Source: Clostridia bacterium (GTDB lineage: Bacteria; Bacillota; Clostridia; Acetivibrionales; DSM-2933). From it: a stretch of 64,000 nt of DNA. Position numbers and translations under genes: made by a program. The stretch's first letter is position 1. Every line of letters starts with the position of its first letter. Positions 1 through 8,238 of the stretch are shown in pieces. Location of the stretch: contig JAOABQ010000028.1 in the NCBI GenBank assembly GCA_026418275.1, positions 28,347-92,346 of the forward strand, in the 5' to 3' direction. The notes beneath the pieces were generated by a model that was not told the DNA's origin, searched no databases, and saw only the letters and a program-made list of their open reading frames with translations.

Positions 1-799
1 CATGCTTTAAAATTCCTCCAATAATTGCAGCTGTAGATTTTTTTACATATAGTTTTTTATTTTGAAAATTTACTGAATCTCCTATATTAAAAATCTCATC
101 TGCTTCTATGGTATAATATACAAAGTCATTTTCTTCGATGCCCTCGTTAAAGTTTTCAGAAGAGCGCCTAAACCATTCAATTTCTTTGTTGACACTAAAA
201 TTGTAATTCTCGAGATCTCCTCTTTCACTTCCTGTTGGCTTTCCAAACCAGAACTTGGTTGTATCCGAAAGTGCATCCGGTATGAGTCCGGCATTAAAAT
301 GAGAAGCCATTCTTTTTAGAAATTCCCAATCTGTTTCGTCATACTGGACGATAAACTTTTCCAATTTCTTTTCCTTAGCTATTTCATCGATAAAATCTGA
401 TCGGGGGTATTGGTGAATCACTTCACCGATAAGCATAGTATAGAGCATATCCTTATTCTGAAACGAACGCTTTTTAAGTTTTAAATCCATATCAAAAGTG
501 CAGGATAACGCTTCCAACTCCAGATAATAAATATCCCGCACAGATTTTACATCAATATTGGTAACGATTCCTTTAAACAGAACAGTGCTGACCGAGCCTT
601 CTTTTGTATGGCACACTTCAACCAAGGTATGGGACTGTGTCATTTTAACGTATTTATCCTTCTCTCCTTCAGGAACCATGGCTTTAAGCCTGATTCGTGC
701 ATGCTCATTGATCTCTTTTGTGATTTTTAATTCAACAGGACGGATATTGTATGGCAATACTTTAATATCGTGGCCTGCTATAATATTTGAACTCGACAT
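1..799 (-). CDS. VgrG/gpD-family spike protein, second copy (3' end outside window)
   Basis: The reading frame is open from an ATG at 799 to the window edge (266 codons seen) and is preceded by a G-rich ribosome site. It is a clear paralogue of the spike gene at 1826-3265. Shared blocks include KKRSFQNKDMLY, a DETDWEFLKRMA stretch and FWFGKP, at roughly 45-50% identity by eye. This region corresponds to the gp27-like, phage late control D part of VgrG/Pvc8 proteins, which form the hub and spike at the tip of contractile tails. The OB-fold and beta-helix part lies beyond the edge. It is the last visible gene of the operon, directly after the toxin/immunity pair, which suggests a cargo-specific alternative spike. 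The family call is firm; the delivery role is inference. Confidence 0.8.
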   Translation of the reverse strand, partial: MSSSNIIAGHDIKVLPYNIRPVELKITKEINEHARIRLKAMVPEGEKDKYVKMTQSHTLVEVCHTKEGSVSTVLFKGIVTNIDVKSVRDIYYLELEALSCTFDMDLKLKKRSFQNKDMLYTMLIGEVIHQYPRSDFIDEIAKEKKLEKFIVQYDETDWEFLKRMASHFNAGLIPDALSDTTKFWFGKPTGSERGDLENYNFSVNKEIEWFRRSSENFNEGIEENDFVYYTIEADEIFNIGDSVNFQNKKLYVKKSTAAIIGGILKH

Positions 800-840
800 G
801 GGATCCCCCCCTTAATGAACATTGTATAATGAGAACTTGA

Positions 841-1311
841 CTATTTATCTTCCGCCATTGCCTCAATAAATGATTTGAGTGATGGTGCCAGATAGCCTAC
901 ATGTTCCTCCGGATCTTCACCGAAATCATAATCATGCTCCCAAAAATAGATAACCCCTTCTTCATCCTTATTCAAGCTGAAACAATAAAGATTACCCCCA
1001 GGATCATCCGCAAACGGGATCAGCCAATCGGGAAGAATTTTGTCTGCTGTTCTTAGCATGTCAAGGATGTCTTCCAGAATTTCAGAATCCATAGTCTTTC
1101 TGTGTTTGATCGGAATAAAACGCTGTATTATGTACTTATATCCCTCATCAATAAATACATACATTTCAGGTTCACCGCCATTATAAGTCAGATAATGATC
1201 CCTGATATCTTGAGGAAATGTGAAACCATACTTTTTTTCAATTTCTAAGAGATCTTCATCACTTATGCTTTTACTTAAGCTTTTAAAATGATTGTTATAG
1301 GATATATTCAT
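841..1311 (-). CDS. SUKH (SMI1/KNR4) family immunity protein
   Basis: 156 residues. The pattern is that of the SUKH/SMI1-KNR4 superfamily: an N-terminal helix followed by EKKYGFTFPQDIRDHYL, then a central IPFADDPGGNLYCFSL block and IYFWEHD. SUKH proteins are common antitoxins against nuclease toxins of polymorphic and contact-dependent systems, bind their toxin in the cytoplasm and protect the producer. The gene starts at 1311; its Shine-Dalgarno (GGGAGGG) lies inside the last codons of the nuclease gene upstream, so the two should be translated together. This adjacency is the main reason to call it the cognate immunity protein of the WHH nuclease. Pairing is inference; family assignment is strong. 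Confidence 0.85.
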   Translation of the reverse strand: MNISYNNHFKSLSKSISDEDLLEIEKKYGFTFPQDIRDHYLTYNGGEPEMYVFIDEGYKYIIQRFIPIKHRKTMDSEILEDILDMLRTADKILPDWLIPFADDPGGNLYCFSLNKDEEGVIYFWEHDYDFGEDPEEHVGYLAPSLKSFIEAMAEDK

Positions 1312-1316
1312 AAGGG

Positions 1317-1826
1317 TTACCCTCCCGATTCATTTTTTTGCTTCAAAGGATTCTTTTTCTTAGGCGGGTTGTAAATTTTCTCGCCATGATGATCATCATA
1401 TTGGCCGCAAGAACCTTTATGGGGCTTAGTAGCCTCATGTGCTTTTCTTTTGACAAGTTGCAGCGTACACTTGCCAGTTACGGGATCATAATCATCCACA
1501 TGGTGCCAGGTATAATCACTGTCGGGTGATTTCGCACCTGCGTCCGGAAAACCGGCTTCCAAATTTGCTGCTTTAAAGTCTCCATCCCTGCTTCCGGTCA
1601 TTACAATGACAACAATATTTTTTTGTCCTTCTCCAACCGGATATAAATAGGATGTATCTTTAAAATCCGGTCCTCCGTTTTCAGTTGTGCCAATCCCGTC
1701 AAAGCCTTTTTCAGCTGCACGCTCTGCCGGTGTTAAATGCTTTTTTTGAGCGTTTTCAATCTCATTAATCTTTGGAATTGCCGCTCTTTTTTCCGGCGGC
1801 TCAAACCTTCCCTTGCTGTAATCCAT
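1317..1826 (-). CDS. WHH-type HNH/EndoVII nuclease toxin
   Basis: 169 residues from the ATG at 1826. An in-frame GTG at 1835 has no ribosome site, whereas the ATG follows GAGGTG at 6 nt and overlaps the upstream spike stop codon as TGATG. The C-terminal half has the layout of WHH toxins of the HNH/Endo VII superfamily: a GGPDFKDTSYLYP stretch, IVMTGSRDGDF, YTWHHVDDYDP (W107, H108, H109), a LQLVKRKAH segment and further H/C residues (H130, H136). Such domains cleave DNA or RNA in target cells. Unusually, it is a short stand-alone protein with no long delivery domain, so it probably rides on the adjacent spike or PAAR-like proteins. The SUKH gene that follows supports the toxin role. Delivery route and substrate are inferred. 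Confidence 0.8.
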   Translation of the reverse strand: MDYSKGRFEPPEKRAAIPKINEIENAQKKHLTPAERAAEKGFDGIGTTENGGPDFKDTSYLYPVGEGQKNIVVIVMTGSRDGDFKAANLEAGFPDAGAKSPDSDYTWHHVDDYDPVTGKCTLQLVKRKAHEATKPHKGSCGQYDDHHGEKIYNPPKKKNPLKQKNESGG

Positions 1827-3265
1827 CACCGGCACCTCACTTTAACCGTTGTCCCCAAAAAATGCGTTGTTCCATCCATAACGATAGAACTTTCCTTGCA
1901 AACCATCTTCATCTCTTCCTGAGCAGTGATGCTGATTTTATCGGATTTCACGATCAAATCCACATCGGACTTTATTTGTATATCCTTATCGCTTAAAACT
2001 TCAACACCCTTTTCCTCGTCCAGCCGGATGAATACCTTCTCGTCCTTTGCAGAGAAAACAAGTTCCTTTTCCGAAAACATCTCTTCTTTTTTATGTTTGG
2101 TTCTAAAGTATTTAATATCCGGATTATTGATTTTGTCCCCGCCTACAGACTTTCTTCTCAATGAGCGGATGATAAATCCTTCTTCTTCTTTACAGGATGG
2201 AAAATAAAGCTTTACATGGTCATTAAGCTCGGGCATGCAATACCCGCCTGTATTTCCTTCGGAAGTATGGTCGGTGTAGTAGGGAAACCAATAAGCTTCT
2301 TCCTTTTCCTGTTTTTCGTCAATCTCAAGATGGACACGTACCAAGTCTTCTTTGATATCGATAACCTTCCCTTCCACCGATGCCTTGAACATCCTTGGAT
2401 TGGGAAGGGGAGCAAAATCCAATTCATTTCCAAAGGTTAAAGTATATAGATGTCTTAAAACACTATCTTTTATAAAGGTCAGGGCTTGAACTACTGTCAG
2501 ATTTTTATCCTGATAAGTTAACCGGTCTCCTATGTTCAAAAGACGGCTTGTTTCAACTTCGTAATACATACTGAAAGAGACTTGTTTCATTTGGTTTTGA
2601 CGGGAGCGTATCCATTCAACGGTGTTTTTCCCCACGTTATAGTGATACTCCTCCAGCTTTCCTTTATGTTCTCCCGCCGGCATTCCAAACCAAAACCTCG
2701 GTTTGTCCCGGGAAGAATCGGGTACCAGCCCGGCATTGAAGCGGTAAGCCATTCTTTTTAAAAATTCCCAGTCAGTTTCATTGTACTGAATAATGAAATT
2801 TTCAATGTTTTTCCCACCCGAAACGGTATCGATAGAATCCGGGTCAGAATAGTCCTGAAGTACTTTCTTTATAAGGTCTTCATACAGCATGTCTTTGTTT
2901 TGGAAAGATCTTTTTTTAAGAAGTATATCCATTTCAAGGGTGCAGGATGCACCTTCAATTTCCAAGAAATAGACGCCTTGAACAGCTTTGATTCCTATCC
3001 GGGTAACAACTCCTATAAAAAGATGCGTACCTTTGGATTGGTTGTCTACCTGCTTGACTTCAAGGATATCTTTTTTTGATGAACTTTTTATGTAACTGTC
3101 TTTCTTTCCTTCCGGGATTATTCCGGTAAGATATATTCTTGCATGATCATTGACTCTTTTTACGATTTTTAATTCACGCAAGCTTACGAGTTCATAGGGT
3201 GACAGTATTTCTAAATTACCATAAGACAGAGTTGACAATTTGCTTTTCGGTTCATTGCCTGTCAT
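1826..3265 (-). CDS. VgrG/gpD-family contractile injection system spike protein
   Basis: 479 residues from the ATG at 3265, which has GGAGGTGA upstream; the longer frame adds 11 residues without a ribosome site. Residues about 1-300 are gp27/late-control-D-like (KKRSFQNKDMLY, YNETDWEFLKRMAY, FWFGMPAGE). Residues about 305-390 look like the gp5 OB-fold (FKASVEGKVIDIKEDLVRV, WFPYYTDHTS, GYCMPELNDHVKLYFP). The C-terminus repeats short beta-strand motifs (VEVLSDKDIQIKSD, LIVKSDKISITA) as in the spike beta-helix. The length suits VgrG/Pvc8 spikes. It sits after the DUF4280 tip gene and before the nuclease toxin. It probably forms the puncturing hub of an injection device whose sheath and tube genes are not in the window. 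Confidence 0.85.
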   Translation of the reverse strand: MTGNEPKSKLSTLSYGNLEILSPYELVSLRELKIVKRVNDHARIYLTGIIPEGKKDSYIKSSSKKDILEVKQVDNQSKGTHLFIGVVTRIGIKAVQGVYFLEIEGASCTLEMDILLKKRSFQNKDMLYEDLIKKVLQDYSDPDSIDTVSGGKNIENFIIQYNETDWEFLKRMAYRFNAGLVPDSSRDKPRFWFGMPAGEHKGKLEEYHYNVGKNTVEWIRSRQNQMKQVSFSMYYEVETSRLLNIGDRLTYQDKNLTVVQALTFIKDSVLRHLYTLTFGNELDFAPLPNPRMFKASVEGKVIDIKEDLVRVHLEIDEKQEKEEAYWFPYYTDHTSEGNTGGYCMPELNDHVKLYFPSCKEEEGFIIRSLRRKSVGGDKINNPDIKYFRTKHKKEEMFSEKELVFSAKDEKVFIRLDEEKGVEVLSDKDIQIKSDVDLIVKSDKISITAQEEMKMVCKESSIVMDGTTHFLGTTVKVRCR

Positions 3266-3305
3266 TAACTCACCTCCATTTTCCAAAAATCGATTCAATC
3301 TAAGT

Positions 3306-3680
3306 CTACTCTTGCCCGTCTTTTGTGATTTCTATCACGCCGCACCACATACAGGTGGTAGTTGATGAATTCAGCATTGCCGGAAAGTTTTCAATTAAAA
3401 AGTCATTTTTCCCGTTAATCCATGGCATCACAGTGGCAGGAATGCAGGGCATTTTCTTGAGTACACCTTTGTTCGCGGCAGTGGCGGCAGCCACGGTTGG
3501 ATTGGCAAGACTGCTGCACATACCGAAAGGAAGTATATTTTGATTCGGTTTAAAATCCATAATATTTCCCTGCGGTTTGTTTTTTATATAGGTTTCATGT
3601 GTGGCAGGAATTTTGAATTGGCTTTCCTTATCTCCGAAACTGCACTTTAATGTTGCGCCTTGAACTACATAACTGCTCAT
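3306..3680 (-). CDS. DUF4280 PAAR-like spike-tip protein
   Basis: 124 residues with the DUF4280 signature: an N-terminal VVQGATLKCSFGD, a central PFGMCSSLANPTVAAATAA, KKMPCIPATVMPW and a C-terminal TTTCMWCGVIEI. The spaced cysteines (near 13, 54, 78 and two near the C-terminus) probably bind metal or form bonds at a sharp tip, as in PAAR proteins. DUF4280 proteins of Firmicutes and Bacteroidetes are the PAAR-like members of secretion and injection gene clusters. A strong GAGGAGG site precedes the ATG at 3680. The position directly before a VgrG-type spike gene fits a tip protein that caps the spike and may carry effectors. Confidence 0.85.
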   Translation of the reverse strand: MSSYVVQGATLKCSFGDKESQFKIPATHETYIKNKPQGNIMDFKPNQNILPFGMCSSLANPTVAAATAANKGVLKKMPCIPATVMPWINGKNDFLIENFPAMLNSSTTTCMWCGVIEITKDGQE

Positions 3681-3709
3681 TTTATATCCTCCTCCTCAAA
3701 CTGTTCGAT

Positions 3710-4246
3710 TTAATCAGCACCTTCCCACCTTGTTTCTACCTTTCTTAGGGCGATACCGAAAAAATCTCTTCTTAATATACTTTCAGCGACATCCTGATCA
3801 ATAATGATTAAATCCTCTAAAACTCCTTCTACCATGAACACATGGAAAAATGCGATCTTAGCTTTATTGATAACAAGTTTTTTCAAAGTACGGTCTTTAT
3901 GGAACACACTTTCAGATGACAAGCATTCCCTTCTTGTGGGAACCGTGAGCCAGTACAGATCCTGTCTCATCCTTTTTGCGTCCGTCAGAACGACCGGCTT
4001 GAAAAGCGTGTCCCCTTGATACATTTCAATCACTTCTTTTAAATGATCGGAAACCAGCGGTACAGGCCTTTCGATGAAATCAATGTATTCGATTTCGGCC
4101 CTTTCCTTGATTTTTGCGACAACCGGAGTGCCGATCTCCAAAGCATCTGCATTTTTCACCGAATTTCTGCCTAAAGAATTTGAAATCCCTAAAGGCTCTG
4201 GAAAGTCCAATATTCTTGCGTCTTGAGAAAGAATATAATAGTCCAT
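3710..4246 (-). CDS. Imm11/DUF1629-like protein, possible immunity protein
   Basis: 178 residues, no signal peptide or membrane segment. The C-terminal half (LYWLTVPTRRECLS, FFHVFMVEGVLEDLIIID, VAESILRRDFFGIAL) resembles the layout of DUF1629/Imm11 proteins: a Tyr/Trp-containing strand, a liability-style VFMVE segment and a final helix-G-I-x-L. That family includes predicted immunity proteins of polymorphic toxin systems. The gene follows the amidase effector by 33 bp and precedes the DUF4280 gene, which would suit immunity to, or chaperoning of, the amidase. The similarity is judged by eye and is weak; a structural adaptor of the injection machine is an equally reasonable alternative. Confidence 0.4.
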   Translation of the reverse strand: MDYYILSQDARILDFPEPLGISNSLGRNSVKNADALEIGTPVVAKIKERAEIEYIDFIERPVPLVSDHLKEVIEMYQGDTLFKPVVLTDAKRMRQDLYWLTVPTRRECLSSESVFHKDRTLKKLVINKAKIAFFHVFMVEGVLEDLIIIDQDVAESILRRDFFGIALRKVETRWEGAD

Positions 4247-4279
4247 ATTGATCCCCTTTGAGTAATTAACATTGATCTC

Positions 4280-5737
4280 CTATTTCAGGCTGTAACCGTC
4301 TGTGAGCGTATCCTTTTCCTTCGACTCAGCCAGATTGATTAATTGATGCCGAACCAGTATGGGATAGGCATTATCTCCTGGACACTGCCTGCTTGAGTCA
4401 AAATCCCTGTGACCGCCTGCTTTGTCAATCCAATAATTACAATCCACCACTCTAACCAATTGTTTGAGACTGAGCATTTGTTGGGTGGTTGGACTGGTTA
4501 GCTCGTCGTCAACCAGATTTCTAAAAAAGCCTTTGTCCTGAAAATTCCCCATCATGGAGATACCGATCTTTCCTGTATTTGCACCTGCAACATGACAGCC
4601 TTTTATGTGAATTTCTCTTCCTTCATAAATCGTGCCGCTGCCATTGATCACAAAATGGTATCCTAAATCCGACCATTTTCTTTCTTCCTGGTGAAATGTC
4701 TGTAAGGCTTTGATACCTTCGCTTTGTGACCGGTCTGTAGAGTGAAAGGCAATGGTATCGTAGTAATCCTTGGGATCCTTATCAATGATTACATAATCGT
4801 CGATACCTTTGCCGGTATTTATTGGATTTGGCTTCCAACGTGCTCTTGTAACGTAATGACTTAAATCACTGCGTTCCCAAAGGATTAATTTTTCCAGACC
4901 CTTGCTTTCATATCCGAGGCTATTTGCCAAAGCGGTAACAATGGCGAGGCAGTCAAAACGGTTAATATTTCTTTTAACTTTATATAGATCCTTTAAGAAC
5001 TGGGAGCAATTGAACGTATTGCCTTTAACATAGGAAGCCTTGTCGCCTACAACATAGAAAAAATGATTTTGATCAAGCAAATTCCATAGGTTTCTTTTTA
5101 TCGCGTTGAAAGCATTGTTTAAATCTTTCTGTCCGCTTGCCCATGAACAGGCGAGTTCCAGCACATCGGCCCAAGGCTTTTTAAGCTCTTCTTTCAAATT
5201 CCAGGGAGATTTGGGGATATCCAGTACGACATAAATGACATGGGAGGTAGAAGGTAATTTTTGCCACTCTTTACCATCTATAGAGAACTCCCAATTCCAA
5301 GTTGCTTTTTCTTTTGTAATTCCTCTGCCGGCTATTTTTTGCTGCTCCAGTTTGATTATATTTTCCTGGTTGAGGGTAATGGTTTGTTCTTTTATCCCTC
5401 CAAGGATTCCTCCGCCCCCGGCCCGGATTTTAACACTGCGAAGCTTCTTTTTGCATTCAAAAAACACTTTTATGGTAATGGTTTTGCCTTCAATATTCTT
5501 TATTGAATAAGCGGCAGGATAATTGGGGGTACTTGCTTTTTGAAGGGCTGCGTCCTTTCCGCCCAAATCCTTGGCACTACCTTCACTTTGCCATTCAGGG
5601 ACTTCCACCTTATTGCCGTAATTCATTCTTATGTCTAGAGCATCTTCACTGCACTGCCCCTTTTTATGGTTAAACTTTATATATTTCATCTTAACAATCT
5701 CTGCGCCTTTGGCACCTGTTTCTGACTTTACTGCCAT
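4280..5737 (-). CDS. Multidomain N-acetylmuramoyl-L-alanine amidase, predicted injected effector
   Basis: 485 residues without signal peptide. Residues about 325-470 form an Amidase_2/PGRP-like domain: FHSTDRS (H332), YHFVINGSGTIYEGR, GCHVAGANTGKIGISMMG, GGHRDF (H443) and QCPGD (C452), giving the usual zinc ligand set. It would cut the bond between MurNAc and the stem peptide. Residues about 1-190 are beta-rich with a Gly-rich loop. Residues about 240-320 carry FDCLAIVTALANSLGY (C263), SHYVTRARW (H294, W301) and VIID (D320), a spacing seen in transglutaminase-like cysteine enzymes. The absence of a secretion signal and the location among spike genes suggest delivery by the injection machine. 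The amidase call is firm; the middle domain and the role are inference. Confidence 0.8.
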   Translation of the reverse strand: MAVKSETGAKGAEIVKMKYIKFNHKKGQCSEDALDIRMNYGNKVEVPEWQSEGSAKDLGGKDAALQKASTPNYPAAYSIKNIEGKTITIKVFFECKKKLRSVKIRAGGGGILGGIKEQTITLNQENIIKLEQQKIAGRGITKEKATWNWEFSIDGKEWQKLPSTSHVIYVVLDIPKSPWNLKEELKKPWADVLELACSWASGQKDLNNAFNAIKRNLWNLLDQNHFFYVVGDKASYVKGNTFNCSQFLKDLYKVKRNINRFDCLAIVTALANSLGYESKGLEKLILWERSDLSHYVTRARWKPNPINTGKGIDDYVIIDKDPKDYYDTIAFHSTDRSQSEGIKALQTFHQEERKWSDLGYHFVINGSGTIYEGREIHIKGCHVAGANTGKIGISMMGNFQDKGFFRNLVDDELTSPTTQQMLSLKQLVRVVDCNYWIDKAGGHRDFDSSRQCPGDNAYPILVRHQLINLAESKEKDTLTDGYSLK

Positions 5738-5874
5738 ACTTCTTCCCTCCCCCGTACTTGTAAAATCGCCCCACGTTATATCCTTTTATATGACCTCAGC
5801 AGCAGCGGATCTTATAGTGAATTACGTAAACAGTTCACCCTTCATTGGGATGGCAAATGATTTTTCAATGGCCA

Positions 5875-6843
5875 TCACGGCTCAATGATTATGCCCGTTT
5901 GCTGCTGCTCATCCAAATGCGCAGAAGAATAGGCATCTTTTGAGAAAACAGCCCCGTTTAAAACGGCACCTTTAAAGTTAGTATGGTTTAAAACTACATT
6001 TCTGAATATTGCAGAAGTCAAGTCTGAACACTGAAAATCCGTATTTTCAAGATTTGCATTTTCAAATACAACACCTTTTAAGAGACACCTTTTCATACTG
6101 CTGCCGGATAGGTTGCTCCTGCTAAAATCTGCATACCTTAGATCTAGCGCATCATAGTCTCCTTTTGACAAATCCAGGCCTCTTAGCACTTCGTTTTCAT
6201 ATCCGTATTCACTTTTCATTTCCAACCAATTCCGGACTTCCCTGGAATCCTTCTCCCTATCATCAATCACATACACCACATCATACTTACCTTTATATTC
6301 TCCTACCCGGATGCTAAACACACTTTCCCGTCTCACTTCCAAAAACTCAGGTGCTTTAACAGCCTCCGGCATTGCGTACCTGGCAATTTCCACAATATAC
6401 TCATTGTATTTCGTTAATTCTCTTAACATAATCCGTTCTATATCCGGTTGTATAATTTTGTTTATGTACAACTTTCTTTTCTCTGTCAGCTCACTGATAA
6501 AATTATCCAGGAATCTAAAACACCAGGTTACGTCATAGAGAATTCTACACTCTGATGTATCGTGGAACCAATATTTGTTGTATGCTTCTGCCCTATACAC
6601 GTAATTTTTCTCCAGCATGTCTGTTCTAAGCATGGAAAAGTTAATATGGCCGATCTCACCTTTTTCTCCTGCATGCTGCATGTCTTTTATCTTAAGGCAC
6701 ATTTCCTTGAAGCATTCAACGAAGTGTAAAGCCAGCTGTCCCTTATTTTTTTCATAATACGCTTTCAACTCGTTATATTTTTCATTTCCAATATTTTTTA
6801 CATATTGTTCATTAAAATGTTCCAATGCAGTTTCTCTATTCAT
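5875..6843 (-). CDS. Pentapeptide-repeat protein, first gene of spike/effector operon
   Basis: 322 residues. The last 110 residues are tandem A(D/N)LXX-type pentapeptides (LDLRYADFSRSNLSGSSM, ANLENTDFQCSDLTSA, HTNFKGAVLNGAVF), which fold as a right-handed square beta-helix. The first 200 residues are mostly helical and unlike anything I recognise, with many aromatic and charged residues. There is no signal peptide. The ATG at 6843 follows GAGGAAAT, and a sigma-A promoter lies about 66 bp upstream, so this is probably the first gene of the operon. Pentapeptide proteins accompany type VI and related effector clusters, where they have been seen fused to or next to DUF-type tips. A loading or adaptor role is possible but unproven. 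Confidence 0.7.
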   Translation of the reverse strand: MNRETALEHFNEQYVKNIGNEKYNELKAYYEKNKGQLALHFVECFKEMCLKIKDMQHAGEKGEIGHINFSMLRTDMLEKNYVYRAEAYNKYWFHDTSECRILYDVTWCFRFLDNFISELTEKRKLYINKIIQPDIERIMLRELTKYNEYIVEIARYAMPEAVKAPEFLEVRRESVFSIRVGEYKGKYDVVYVIDDREKDSREVRNWLEMKSEYGYENEVLRGLDLSKGDYDALDLRYADFSRSNLSGSSMKRCLLKGVVFENANLENTDFQCSDLTSAIFRNVVLNHTNFKGAVLNGAVFSKDAYSSAHLDEQQQTGIIIEP

Positions 6844-7152
6844 ATTTCCTCACCACAACCAGCCTTGGATTTATTTACCACATACAAACATTATATCATA
6901 TCATATCATTTATAATTGTATATATTTCGTTTTTCAAAATAAATAAAATTGAATTGATAATACTTATTTGTAATATAAAAAGTAATCCGTTGAATGAATC
7001 AAAATGGGGTGAAAAACACTTTAGCTAAGAAGCATAGCTGCTTTATCGTGTTGGAATTTAAGAAAAAAGCGTGCTGCGAACGGAAAGGATATGAAAAACA
7101 TTCTACATAGGTTGTAGTTGTGCTTTTTTAGAGGCTTTGCTGCACATATACT
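6844..7152. other. Intergenic region with divergent/terminal signals
   Basis: This 309-bp gap lies between two minus-strand genes. Its left part carries the sigma-A promoter of the spike operon (6909-6937). The right part, 7000-7150, contains no open frame of note and no convincing terminator for the gene ending at 7153. It appears to hold nothing else. Confidence 0.6.
6909..6937 (-). promoter_or_regulatory. Sigma-A promoter of the spike/effector operon
   Basis: On the minus strand TTGAAA (6937-6932) and TATAAA (6914-6909) are separated by exactly 17 bp, one mismatch each from consensus. The start codon of the pentapeptide gene lies 66 bp downstream. No other promoter-like site is evident between the eight tightly spaced genes. 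Confidence 0.6.
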
Positions 7153-8025
7153 TTACATGTTTTGTGCTTTATAAATGATATTTGCAAAATCTTCAACGGT
7201 TAGCACATACTGAACAAGGTCCTTTTCCTCAAGCCCTTTTGTTATATCAAGAGTATAATGGTAAACCTCTTCGCTGTTTTTTAAAGAGTTTTGGGGATTT
7301 TCCGTTTTGGTTTCCTTAATTTGGGAATTAGACACATACCGGCCATCCTTGAAAAAGACAACCTTTTTATCTTGTTTGTTATTAATAAAGGTTGTTAAAA
7401 CCATATTTTTTATTTTTAAAGGGCTTTGACCTTTATGATGATTCCGGATAAATAAATCGGCTTGTCCCTTCAATACCGAATTTGGACTGATAAGAAGTTC
7501 CATTCGCCGATTTAACTCGCTTAGAAAGGGCAATTCCAAAAGAGATTCGTTTTTTTCAATTTTATTGTTTTCTAACCGTATTTTAATTTCATAGTCTTCC
7601 CTGTAAGGTAAATTCAGTACTTTGGTAAAATCAGGCCCTTTTTGGCCGTCTAAAGGCACCTGAGTCCATGTAGAAGGCGGGTTTCCAGTCTTTCCTCTAT
7701 ATAAGAGAAATAGCTTTGCACCTTTTTCGCTTTCACGGGTGGTAAAATGAATGGATACCTTCGCAGTTTTCAAGTCCTTGTCTACCTTGATCAAATGGTA
7801 CTGTGCCTTGGTGACCCACTTTTGTTTTTCATTAAGAGAGTCTATTTTTTCATAGAGATCATTTAATTTATTATTGGCAGCATGAAGGGTGTCTGTGAGT
7901 GCATTTACTTGAGTTAATGCGTTTTTTTGTGCTGCTTGCAGCTGAATCATTTTAAATAAAATAAAGAAATTCAAAAGCAGTGACCCTAATAAAGCGGCCC
8001 ATATTACTTTTTTCCGGTTTGACAT
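7153..8025 (-). CDS. Membrane-anchored protein of unknown function
   Basis: 290 residues. An N-terminal positive stretch (MSNRKK) and one membrane segment at about 8-27 place the rest outside the cell. Residues about 32-70 form a short coiled coil (NALTDTLHAANNKLNDLYEK). The remainder is rich in beta-strands and charged residues and contains a TRESEKGAKLFLLYRGKTG stretch that resembles an immunoglobulin-like or fibronectin-like fold. No catalytic motif was found and I do not recognise the family. It is a single-gene unit, with divergent yhaO on the other side. A role as an envelope or receptor-associated protein is the most that can be said. Confidence 0.6.
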   Translation of the reverse strand: MSNRKKVIWAALLGSLLLNFFILFKMIQLQAAQKNALTQVNALTDTLHAANNKLNDLYEKIDSLNEKQKWVTKAQYHLIKVDKDLKTAKVSIHFTTRESEKGAKLFLLYRGKTGNPPSTWTQVPLDGQKGPDFTKVLNLPYREDYEIKIRLENNKIEKNESLLELPFLSELNRRMELLISPNSVLKGQADLFIRNHHKGQSPLKIKNMVLTTFINNKQDKKVVFFKDGRYVSNSQIKETKTENPQNSLKNSEEVYHYTLDITKGLEEKDLVQYVLTVEDFANIIYKAQNM

Positions 8026-8190
8026 ATTCGGTCTCCCTTATATTAAAAACACGACAGATGTTTTAGCACGGCATGAAAGCTTTGCCGTTAGTATATGGAT
8101 ACTCCTCCCATGTGCTAGTATAAACGAGATGGGGGATAAAATCAATGCAGATCATTATCCTTTTCCATATAGCTTTATTTCACCAAAAAA

Positions 8191-8199
8191 TGCTATAAT
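8191..8199 (+). promoter_or_regulatory. Extended -10 promoter upstream of the yhaO-like gene
   Basis: TGC-TATAAT (8191-8199) matches an extended -10 element, 40 bp before the chosen start codon. No good -35 hexamer lies at 17 bp. Confidence 0.45.
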
Positions 8200-8238
8200 G
8201 GGATTAGTTTTTATCTTTTCTTTGGAAAGGTGGCAGGC

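Noticed and set aside
558..815. Plus-strand frame opposite the second spike gene
   Set aside because: Lies wholly within a minus-strand reading frame that shows clear protein homology to the other spike; a shadow.
5631..5888. Plus-strand frame spanning the gap between the pentapeptide and amidase genes
   Set aside because: Overlaps the N-terminus of the amidase gene, lacks a ribosome site, and its sequence is not protein-like; the 137-bp gap is a normal intergenic space in the operon.
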